A stretch of 25,070 nt of DNA from Ruminococcaceae bacterium UBA5450 (GTDB taxonomy: Bacteria > Bacillota > Clostridia > Oscillospirales > Acutalibacteraceae). The notes beneath the pieces are model-generated. The model was not told the origin of the DNA. It made no database searches and was given only the letters and a program-made list of their open reading frames with translations. The position numbers and the translations under genes were made by a program. Below are positions 1 to 6,492 of the stretch, one piece after another (the stretch's first letter is position 1; every line of letters starts with the position of its first letter). The stretch covers positions 1 through 25,070 of the forward strand of contig DIQY01000051.1 of assembly GCA_002424295.1 (NCBI GenBank), given 5' to 3'.

Positions 1-1
1 T

Positions 2-691
2 TTACATGTTTATTACGGGAATATCCATGCGCTGAAAGGCTTGAGCCTGGAGGTAGAGGAGGGCGAGATTGTTTCTTTAATTGGTGCTAACGGCGCCGGA
101 AAGACGACTTTGCTGACCTCGATTATGAGTCAGGTCAAAAAATCGGAGGGTAGTGTTTCCTTTATGGGGAAAAGCTGTGAAGGGATGCTGCCGCCGCAGA
201 TTGTGCGGGAAGGTATGACTATGGTGCCGGAAGGCCGCCGTGTGTTTCCGCGCAGCAGCGTATTGGATAACCTGCTTTTGGGAGCTTATTTTCGCAAAGA
301 CCGCACTCAAATTAAAAGTGATGTTGAAAGCGTTTTTAATATTTTTCCTAGATTGGAAGAACGAAAAGGCCAGCTTGCCGGAACCCTTTCCGGCGGCGAG
401 CAGCAGATGCTTTCAATGGGGCGTGCACTGATGAGCCGCCCAAAGCTTTTGCTGCTTGATGAGCCCTCCATGGGACTTTCGCCTTTAATTGTAAAGCAAA
501 TATTTAAGACCATTCGTGATATCAATCAGAAGTCCGGAACAACGGTAATGCTGGTAGAGCAGAATGCAAACCAGGCGTTAAAGGTTGCCAGCCGCGGATA
601 TGTCATTGAGACAGGCGAAGTCGTTTTGGCGGATACCGCAGCCAATTTGCTTTCTAATCAGCAAGTCAAAGAGGCTTATCTTGGAAGTTAA
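2..691 (+). CDS. livF: Branched-chain amino acid type ABC transporter ATP-binding protein (LivF), 5' partial
   Basis: ATPase subunit of a Liv/HAAT-family importer for branched-chain or other hydrophobic amino acids or related compounds; it works at the cytoplasmic face with LivGHM and a binding protein. The reading frame is open to the window edge, and the residues before the first internal start (LHVYYGNIHALKG) match the conserved LivF N-terminus, so only a few residues are missing. Walker A GANGAGKTT is at nt 83-109, the signature LSGGEQQ at 386-406 and Walker B LLLLDEP at 446-466; the C-terminus has the LivF-like VEQNANQAL segment. The other transporter genes should lie just upstream. The stop is 16 bases before the next gene, which suggests one operon with the dehydrogenase genes. 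Substrate cannot be read from the ATPase itself. Confidence 0.93.
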   Translation, partial: LHVYYGNIHALKGLSLEVEEGEIVSLIGANGAGKTTLLTSIMSQVKKSEGSVSFMGKSCEGMLPPQIVREGMTMVPEGRRVFPRSSVLDNLLLGAYFRKDRTQIKSDVESVFNIFPRLEERKGQLAGTLSGGEQQMLSMGRALMSRPKLLLLDEPSMGLSPLIVKQIFKTIRDINQKSGTTVMLVEQNANQALKVASRGYVIETGEVVLADTAANLLSNQQVKEAYLGS

Positions 692-707
692 AAAGGAGAC
701 ATGTTTT

Positions 708-1538
708 ATGCGTGGGGCTGTTTTTGCAAATGATGAACGAATTTATTTTGCAGCGGAAGCTCTAAAAAAATTGGGAATCAAAATTGACTGCGCAAACGAT
801 TACTCAAGAGGGCAGAACCTTCTAATGAAAAATCCAAAAAACTATGATTTTGTTTTGCTTCCGGTTCGCGGAACAGAAGACGGAACGATTTTGCGGTCGG
901 CGGGAACATCACTTTTTATCGGAGACTTTCTAAAAGGACTTTTAGAGGGAATACCGGTTTTTACTGGGAGACAAACAGCGTATCTTCGTCAATTACATTT
1001 AAACCTCTATGACCCGTTTAAAGATCCGGAAGTTTCTAAAAAAAATGCAGAGCTTACAGCAGAAGGCGTTTTGTGGTTTCTTCTGGAATATACAAAGAAA
1101 AGCCTTTTTGAAGATTCTTATGATGTGATCGGTGCCGGTCATACCGGAAAAGCCATTACCAAGCTTTTAAGACGGCTGAGACTGCCGGTAAGACAGGCTG
1201 CACGGAACGGACATCTGGATACGATTTCTATGGAGCAATGGGAGAGAGAGACCCCGTCTGATGTGGTAATTATTACGGTACCGGCATTGGTGCTGCCCAT
1301 GAAACTTGCAGAAAGCTGGAAAAAGCCAGTCTTTGTGTTGAATATTTCGAGCGGACAACTAGGAGCAGACCCCAAAATTGCAGAGCTTCAAAATATTACT
1401 TATTATGCGGCGCCGCCGCTGCCGAGCAAGGTAGCTCCCCAGTCGGCGGGAGTATTGATTGCAGATTATATCGGTCGGGTAATGTCTGACAAAAATATCC
1501 GGAAAGCAGATGCTGCTCCGGCAAAAAACGAGGGATGA
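708..1538 (+). CDS. Dipicolinate synthase subunit A-like Rossmann protein (orphan, no DpaB)
   Basis: 276 aa. Resembles DpaA/SpoVFA, the NAD(P)-binding subunit of dipicolinate synthase. The middle segment AELTAEGVLWFLLEYT matches the DpaA hinge, followed by the dinucleotide-binding motif VIGAGHTGKAI (GxGxxG, about residues 144-154), then VVIITVPALVL and, near the end, LPSKVAPQSAGVLIADYI, which corresponds to the DpaA C-terminal signature. The start is the ATG with AAGGAG about nine bases upstream; the frame stays open further upstream but that part overlaps livF. The partner flavoprotein DpaB is absent here. The gene sits between a Liv transporter and an amino-acid dehydrogenase and overlaps the next gene by 4 bases (ATGA), so a role in that pathway (for example acting on a cyclic imino acid) is more likely than spore dipicolinate synthesis. 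That role is inference. Confidence 0.72.
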   Translation: MRGAVFANDERIYFAAEALKKLGIKIDCANDYSRGQNLLMKNPKNYDFVLLPVRGTEDGTILRSAGTSLFIGDFLKGLLEGIPVFTGRQTAYLRQLHLNLYDPFKDPEVSKKNAELTAEGVLWFLLEYTKKSLFEDSYDVIGAGHTGKAITKLLRRLRLPVRQAARNGHLDTISMEQWERETPSDVVIITVPALVLPMKLAESWKKPVFVLNISSGQLGADPKIAELQNITYYAAPPLPSKVAPQSAGVLIADYIGRVMSDKNIRKADAAPAKNEG

Positions 1539-1864
1539 TTTTGAGAGTAATCGAACACCCGATTCTGGGTACACTGACAGATCTTAAAAAAGTCACACTA
1601 TATTTTAATGGAAAACCAATCGAATCCGTCGAAGGGGAACCAATCGCGGCGGCGCTTTTGAATGCGGGTATTAAAGTATTTCGTACAACAGCAAAGCGCC
1701 ATGAGCCGCGCAGCGTTTTTTGTGCGATTGGGCGTTGTACTGACTGCATGATGATTGTAGATGGAGTCCCGAATACGCGCACTTGTGTAACGCCTGTTCA
1801 TGACGGAATGCGTGTGGAGCGGCAGGAGGGACTCGGTGTAGTTCGAAAGGAGGCAGACAAATGA
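1535..1864 (+). CDS. (2Fe-2S)-binding dehydrogenase subunit, HcnA / D-hydroxyproline dehydrogenase gamma-like
   Basis: 109 aa. Small plant-ferredoxin-fold subunit that relays electrons in multi-subunit amino-acid dehydrogenases (HcnA, OoxA-type and the N-terminal part of sarcosine oxidase alpha). Cysteines C63, C68, C71 and C84 give the CX4CX2CXnC pattern of a [2Fe-2S] cluster, inside the family-like segment FCAIGRCTDCMMIVDG and before CVTPV. The start ATG overlaps the previous stop (ATGA), so translation is coupled. The next gene begins on this gene's stop codon, after a strong AAAGGAGG site. It is predicted to form a cytoplasmic complex with the flavoproteins encoded downstream. Confidence 0.86.
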   Translation: MILRVIEHPILGTLTDLKKVTLYFNGKPIESVEGEPIAAALLNAGIKVFRTTAKRHEPRSVFCAIGRCTDCMMIVDGVPNTRTCVTPVHDGMRVERQEGLGVVRKEADK

Positions 1865-2997
1865 AAACACTGGAAACAGAGGTTGCGATTGTCGGCGCCG
1901 GTTCTGCCGGACTTTCGGCTGCCTGTCAGGCACGCAATGCCGGAGCAAAGGTATTGGTCATCGATGAAAACAGCCGCCCCGGCGGGCAACTTTTTAAACA
2001 GATTCATAAATTTTTTGGTTCCCATGAACATCAGGCTGGAACCCGTGGTTATGTGATCGGGCAAAAGCTTCTGAAAAAAACGCAGGACTGCGGAGCAGAT
2101 GTCATGCTTAATAGCCTTGTTTATGGAATTCAGCCCGAAGATCTTACAATGGGCATTATTCAAAATGGGAAAAATTGTCAGCTGCACGCAAAAAAAATTA
2201 TTATTGCAGCAGGAGCAAAGGAAAATTATTTGCCGTTTCCCGGTTCTACGCTGCCGGGCGTAATGGGCGCGGGTGCTGCACAGACCATGATCAATGTTAA
2301 CCGGGTTCTTCCCGGTAAAAAAATCGTAATGATGGGCTCCGGCAATGTAGGCTTGATTGTTTCTTATCAGTTGATGCAGGCGGGCGCTGATGTTCTTGGA
2401 ATCGTAGAAGGAGCCCCGAAAATTGGTGGTTACGGCGTCCATGCCGGAAAGATCCGCAGAGCGGGGGTTCCATTTTATCTGGGACATACGATCAAGCAGG
2501 TATATGGGAAAGACTGTGTGGAAGCAGTCGAAATTGCAAAAGTAGATGAAAAATTCAATTCCATTGAAGGAACTGAAATGATGATCGAGGCGGATACCGT
2601 TTGCATGGCGGTAGGGCTCAATCCCATGACGGAACTTGCATGGATGGCAGGCTGTCAGTTTGATTTTATTCCTGCTTTCGGCGGACATGTTCCGCTGCAT
2701 GATTGGAATATGGAAACGACGATTCCCGGTGTTTATGTTGCCGGAGATATTACCGGTGTGGAGGAAGCTTCTACCGCTATGGAAGAAGGAAATCTTGCCG
2801 GGGTTGCTGCAGCCGAAGCTTTGGGTTATCTGAGTGAGCAGGATGCAGCAGAAAAAAAGGCTGCAATTGTAGAACGGCTCAATACACTGCGCTGCGGACC
2901 TTTTGGAGAAGGGCGCAGAAAGTTTAAAGAGCATCAGATTGCTGATATGGAAGCGCTCAAACGCGGCGAATTTGTGGGGAGGTGCATTGAGAAATGA
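1861..2997 (+). CDS. FAD/NAD(P)-type flavoprotein subunit, HcnB / opine oxidase subunit A-like
   Basis: 378 aa. Two-dinucleotide-binding flavoprotein of the pyridine nucleotide-disulfide reductase fold. The FAD site VAIVGAGSAGLSAA starts at residue 8, PGGQ is at 40-43, a second Rossmann motif MGSGNVG is at 158-164, and the closing FAD motif VYVAGDITGVEEA lies near residue 290. Relatives such as HcnB and OoxA usually run to about 460-480 aa because they end in a BFD-like [2Fe-2S] domain. This one stops earlier, and a BFD-like protein is encoded separately two genes downstream. The start follows a strong AAAGGAGG site and overlaps the previous stop by 4 bases. Likely role: takes electrons from the DAO-type subunit and iron-sulfur partners and passes them to NAD(P) or ferredoxin. 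The acceptor is unknown. Confidence 0.85.
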   Translation: MKTLETEVAIVGAGSAGLSAACQARNAGAKVLVIDENSRPGGQLFKQIHKFFGSHEHQAGTRGYVIGQKLLKKTQDCGADVMLNSLVYGIQPEDLTMGIIQNGKNCQLHAKKIIIAAGAKENYLPFPGSTLPGVMGAGAAQTMINVNRVLPGKKIVMMGSGNVGLIVSYQLMQAGADVLGIVEGAPKIGGYGVHAGKIRRAGVPFYLGHTIKQVYGKDCVEAVEIAKVDEKFNSIEGTEMMIEADTVCMAVGLNPMTELAWMAGCQFDFIPAFGGHVPLHDWNMETTIPGVYVAGDITGVEEASTAMEEGNLAGVAAAEALGYLSEQDAAEKKAAIVERLNTLRCGPFGEGRRKFKEHQIADMEALKRGEFVGRCIEK

Positions 2998-3524
2998 TCG
3001 AAAAGGAAGGAATCATTTATACCGGGTTTCCGTCAAAGGAAGAACTCATGTCCTGTCCCGGAGTTCCCAGCGAGGAACGCATGAAAAAAGGGCGTGTGGC
3101 GGTAATCGAATGTGTTCAGCAGATTCCCTGTAATCCTTGTGCCAGTGCTTGTCCGATGGGTGCGATCACAATCGGGGAGAACATTACGAATCTTCCGCAT
3201 CTAAACGAAGAAAAATGTACCGGCTGTGGGCTGTGTATTGCAAAGTGTCCTGGTCTTGCAATTACGGTCGTCAATAAGGCTTTCGGAGAAGGAGAGGCCT
3301 CCATTGATTTTCCATTTGAATATTTGCCGCTCCCTAAAGAGGGCGATTTTGTGGATGCGGTTTCCCGTGCAGGAGAGCCGGTCTGTAAAGGTAGAATTCT
3401 CAAAGTGAAAAATCTTGCAGCTTATGCGGGAACAACAGTGATTTCCATGGCAATTCCGGTGGAGTTTGCCGATACGGTTCGCAGCATGAAGCGCCTGCCG
3501 AATCCGGCAGTGGAAGGAGCGTGA
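2994..3524 (+). CDS. Two-cluster 4Fe-4S ferredoxin-like subunit
   Basis: 176 aa. Electron-transfer subunit with two predicted [4Fe-4S] clusters. The first set is C40, C46, C49 and C53 followed by proline, with five residues rather than two between the first two cysteines. The second is a canonical CxxCxxCxxxCP at C75, C78, C81 and C85. A C-terminal part of about 85 residues (from about 95) has no motif I recognise. The start overlaps the previous stop (ATGA) and lies just after GGGGAGGTG. Aerobic HcnABC or opine oxidase sets do not normally carry a separate ferredoxin gene, so this subunit probably adapts the dehydrogenase to an anaerobic electron acceptor. That last point is inference. Confidence 0.87.
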   Translation: MIEKEGIIYTGFPSKEELMSCPGVPSEERMKKGRVAVIECVQQIPCNPCASACPMGAITIGENITNLPHLNEEKCTGCGLCIAKCPGLAITVVNKAFGEGEASIDFPFEYLPLPKEGDFVDAVSRAGEPVCKGRILKVKNLAAYAGTTVISMAIPVEFADTVRSMKRLPNPAVEGA

Positions 3525-3529
3525 GCAAA

Positions 3530-3808
3530 ATGAATGATGATGTTCTGATTTGCCGCTGCCAAGAAATTACCCGCGGAGAGATATTGGAGGCGATCCATGA
3601 CGGCGCGACTACAGTAGACGGTGTAAAACGCCGCACCAGAGCCTGTATGGGACTTTGTCAGGGCAAAACCTGCGAACGTTTGATCCAGGGGATTATCGCC
3701 GAGGAAACAGGGAAAAATCGTGCTGAAATTCAGCCGCAGAAAACCCGTATGCCGGTGCGTCCGCTAAAATTAAGTGTGCTGGGAGGGAGTAGAAAAGATG
3801 AAGTATGA
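3530..3808 (+). CDS. BFD-like (2Fe-2S)-binding protein
   Basis: 92 aa with ATG at 3530. The sequence CRCQEITRGEILEAI followed by GVKRRTRACMGLCQGKTC is the BFD-like [2Fe-2S] domain found at the C-terminus of HcnB, OoxA and glycerol-3-phosphate dehydrogenase-like proteins. Counting from this ATG, the likely ligands are C8, C10, C43 and C48. A GTG at 3521 overlaps the previous stop, but AAGGAG at 3514-3519 is only one base from it and ten bases from the ATG, so the ATG is preferred. This domain is a free-standing protein here, complementing the shortened flavoprotein at 1861-2997. The 3' end overlaps the next gene by 11 bases. Confidence 0.85.
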   Translation: MNDDVLICRCQEITRGEILEAIHDGATTVDGVKRRTRACMGLCQGKTCERLIQGIIAEETGKNRAEIQPQKTRMPVRPLKLSVLGGSRKDEV

Positions 3809-4961
3809 TGTCATTATCGTCGGCGGAGGCATCATTGGATGTTCCGTTGCCTATTATCTTTCCAAACGGAATCAGAAAGTTCTGCTCCTTGAAAAGCGTG
3901 ATCATGCACAGGGTTCTGCCGGTGCTACAGATGGTGTTGTCAGTTATCATACCAAAAAACCGGGAGCACAGATGGATTTGGCAGTTCAGTCTTTAAAGCT
4001 TTATGAGACGCTGGAAAAGGAACTCGGAGAGTCCGTTGAGTTTGTTCCGGACTGCGGAGGAATGCAGTTGGCAGAAAATAAGGATCAGTGGGATATGCTT
4101 AGTAAGATTGCGGATAAGCAGCGCGAAAGCGGTGTGGATATTCGCATGATCTCGATCGATGAGGCAAGAGAAATTGAGCCTCAGCTGGCACCTGATCTTT
4201 ATGGAGTACTTTATGCACCATGCGGAGGCAAGGTAGAGCCGATTAAGCTGACGATGGCATTTTTGCATGCGGCGAAACGTCAGGGAGTCGAAGTAAAAAA
4301 CCATCTGGGGGTTACCGAAATCAAAAAGGATAGTGCAGGCAAAGTAATCGGTGTTGTGACCGAAGACGGCAGCTTTTATGAAGCACCGAAAGTGGTGATT
4401 TCGAGTGGCTCCTGGTCGGCTGAGGTTGGAAAAATGGCGGGACTCGATCTGCCGATTAAACCCCGCCGCGGACAGCTTTTGGTGACAGAAGCGGTCGGTC
4501 CGTTTATGCATTGCACAGCACAGTGTGCTTTATATAATGTGATTAAATTTATGCCGGAGACAATCAAAGACCCCAAAATTCTTCATATAGGCGCTTCTCT
4601 AAGTATCCATCAGACGGAAAATGGCGGACTTTTAATCGGAGGCACCCGTGAATGGGCCGGGTTTGACCGCTTTAATTCTTTGGAGGCAGTGGAAGCAATC
4701 GCGCATCGGGCGCTGCGCTTTTTCCCGGCCCTTAAAAATGTCAGCGTCATTCGGGCATTTGCAGGACTGCGTCCCTATACGCCGGATAGCAAGGCACTGA
4801 TCGGCGGGACAAAAAAAGTGCCGGGCCTTTATCTGGCAGCAGGCCATGAGGGGGATGGAATTGCTTTGGCACCAATTACCGGGAAATTGCTTTCTGAAGA
4901 GATTGTAGACGGAAGGTCTTCCTATTCGCTGGAACCATTCTCCCCGGATCGGTTTTCCTGA
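3798..4961 (+). CDS. DAO-family FAD-dependent amino/imino acid dehydrogenase, HcnC / OoxB / sarcosine oxidase beta-like
   Basis: 387 aa. Presumed catalytic subunit oxidising an amino or imino acid substrate. N-terminal FAD-binding YDVIIVGGGIIGCSVAYYL (GGGIIG at 9-14) followed by an acidic ribose-binding LLLEK. The C-terminal FAD motif GLYLAAGHEGDGIALAP (about 343-359) is typical of HcnC, ThiO, glycine oxidase and sarcosine oxidase beta. The start is the ATG following GGGAGGG at 3781-3787; the frame is open a little further upstream but without a better site. Its context (Liv transporter, HcnA/HcnB-like and ferredoxin subunits) indicates an oxygen-independent dehydrogenase rather than an oxidase. 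Candidate substrates include D-amino acids, proline or hydroxyproline derivatives, N-methyl amino acids or opines; the sequence alone does not decide. Confidence 0.87.
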   Translation: MKYDVIIVGGGIIGCSVAYYLSKRNQKVLLLEKRDHAQGSAGATDGVVSYHTKKPGAQMDLAVQSLKLYETLEKELGESVEFVPDCGGMQLAENKDQWDMLSKIADKQRESGVDIRMISIDEAREIEPQLAPDLYGVLYAPCGGKVEPIKLTMAFLHAAKRQGVEVKNHLGVTEIKKDSAGKVIGVVTEDGSFYEAPKVVISSGSWSAEVGKMAGLDLPIKPRRGQLLVTEAVGPFMHCTAQCALYNVIKFMPETIKDPKILHIGASLSIHQTENGGLLIGGTREWAGFDRFNSLEAVEAIAHRALRFFPALKNVSVIRAFAGLRPYTPDSKALIGGTKKVPGLYLAAGHEGDGIALAPITGKLLSEEIVDGRSSYSLEPFSPDRFS

Positions 4962-4988
4962 GTAAAAAAGAGAAAGGGTGGATTTACA

Positions 4989-5620
4989 TTGAAACAGTTT
5001 GTGATAGCCCTTACCAGACAATGCGGCGCCGGAGCAACCCCAATCGGCAAAATCCTCGCAAAAATCTCGGCGTACATTTTTATAATCGGGAGCTTTTGCG
5101 GCTGGCTTCTGACGATAGCGGAATTAGTGAAGAACTTTTTGCTAAGGTGGATGAAGAGACCAAAAAGAGTCTGCTTTATAGAGTTTCAAGAAAAGTGTAC
5201 GACGGTACCATAATTCCGCCGGAAAGTGATAATTTTCTTTCGAATGAAAATCTTTTTAATTATCAGGCGAAAGTGCTCAATGAGCTTGCAAATAGAGAAT
5301 CTTTTGTGGTGGTTGGCAGAGCGGCAAATTTTGTGTTAAGAGATCGCCCCAATGTCATTGCGGTTTACCTTTATGCGTCGGAAGAAATTTGTGTCCGGCA
5401 CCAGATGGATTTGATGAACTTTTCCTATGATGAAGCAGCCCACTATGTTAAGAAACAAAATAAGTATCGCCGCGGCTATTGCGCGCATCACACCGGACAA
5501 ATCTGGGAAGATATGCGCAATTATGCACTTTGCGTCGATACCAATGAGCTGGGTTATGAAGGAACTGCAAAGCTGATTGAAGATTTTCTTATGAAGCGTA
5601 TGGAACGGATTCCCTTTTGA
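4989..5620 (+). pseudogene. Cytidylate kinase-like protein, broken by a -1 frameshift
   Basis: Two overlapping reading frames together encode one cytidylate kinase-like P-loop protein of about 210 aa. The first part, from a TTG at 4989 after AAAGGGTGG, reads KQFVIALTRQCGAGATPIGK with the nucleotide-binding loop. The homologous continuation NLGVHFYNRELLRLASDDSG is in the next frame and runs to 5620, with late motifs such as VVVGRAANFVL. The switch lies at the A run 5060-5064: five A where six would keep the protein in frame. The intact copy would phosphorylate a nucleotide, probably CMP-like, though members of this clostridial family are poorly characterised. Either a single-base sequencing or assembly error or a real mutation fits; programmed frameshifting is possible but unsupported. 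It follows the DAO gene by 27 bases and is likely in the same operon. Confidence 0.82.
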
Positions 5621-5656
5621 TTTTTAGAAGCGAATAGAAAAATTAAGAGTTCATAA

Positions 5657-5700
5657 CAAAAAGGTTGCCCTCCAAAATTTTTTAGAGAGCAACCTTTTTT
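5657..5700 (+). terminator. Bidirectional intrinsic terminator
   Basis: Inverted repeat AAAAAGGTTGC / GCAACCTTTTTT, extended by CTC/GAG across a one-base mismatch, followed by a T tract on the + strand and preceded by A residues that form a T run on the - strand. It lies between the convergent + strand dehydrogenase operon and the - strand tatD gene and can serve both. Confidence 0.85.
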
Positions 5701-5712
5701 ATTTTTAAATAT

Positions 5713-6492
5713 TTAAAGAGCAATATGAAACAGTCTGCAGGCATTTTCAATTCCTAACTGAAGCACTTCCTCAGTTGTACAGTTGCGGGCCTGCGCAATG
5801 ACCGCCGCTGATTTTGGAATCATGGTACTGTCACAGCGCTTTCCGCGGAAAGGGACCGGTGCCATATAGGGGCAGTCGGTTTCTGTTAAAAGCCGATCAG
5901 AAGGGACTGCCGCTGCAACCGCAACCGGAACCCGCGCATTTTTAAAGGTAACAGCTCCGCCTAATCCTACATACATTCCAAACTTTACCAGCTCCCGCAT
6001 CATTTCGACGCTGCCGGAAAAACAGTGCATAACGCCACGCGGACGATATTTTCGCAGGATTTCCATGGTATCTCCGTGCGCCTCTCGGTCGTGAATGATA
6101 ACCGGAAGATCATATCTTTTTGCAAGCTCCAACTGTGCGATGAAAGCTTTTTTCTGCTCTTCTCTCGAAGCATTTTCAGCAAAATGATAATCGAGTCCAA
6201 TTTCGCCGATTGCAATCAGCTTGGAGTCCTTTTTTTTCAACATTTGTTCTAATTCGGTCAGCCAATTTTCCGGCGCTTCTTTTACTTCTTCCGGATGAAG
6301 CCCAATCGCTGCATAAATATAAGAGTATTTCTGAGCGAGAAAAAGCGCTTTTCGGCTGCTCTCAAGAGAAGCACCGCAGTCAATTAAACCACAGATACCA
6401 TTCTGAGGTAAAAGCGTAGTCAAGACCATTTCACGGTCAGAATCAAATGCGGCGTCATCGTAATGCGCATGACTGTCAAAAATTCTGTTCAT
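5713..6492 (-). CDS. tatD: TatD family metal-dependent hydrolase
   Basis: 259 aa, full length for the family. TatD/YabD-type TIM-barrel metallohydrolase, generally associated with 3'-5' DNase or D-aminoacyl processing activity; exact cellular substrate uncertain. Metal ligands are visible: H8 and H10 in FDSHAHYDD, E97 in IGEIGLDYH, H134 in IIHDRE, H156 in MHCFSG and D206 in TETDCPY. The late motif reads PFRGKRCDSTMIP, where many relatives have RGKRNEP. Its ATG overlaps the metG stop by 4 bases, the common metG-tatD arrangement in Bacillota, so it is translated from the metG transcript. Confidence 0.94.
   Translation of the reverse strand: MNRIFDSHAHYDDAAFDSDREMVLTTLLPQNGICGLIDCGASLESSRKALFLAQKYSYIYAAIGLHPEEVKEAPENWLTELEQMLKKKDSKLIAIGEIGLDYHFAENASREEQKKAFIAQLELAKRYDLPVIIHDREAHGDTMEILRKYRPRGVMHCFSGSVEMMRELVKFGMYVGLGGAVTFKNARVPVAVAAAVPSDRLLTETDCPYMAPVPFRGKRCDSTMIPKSAAVIAQARNCTTEEVLQLGIENACRLFHIAL

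Noticed and set aside
585..707. An upstream extension of the DpaA-like gene to 585
   Set aside because: The extra 41 residues overlap livF in another frame and do not resemble the family; the AAGGAG site points to the ATG at 708.
1798..2934. A long open frame (378 codons) on the - strand across the HcnB-like flavoprotein
   Set aside because: It is antisense to a clear flavoprotein with intact motifs, and there is no promoter, ribosome site or recognisable domain in the antisense product.
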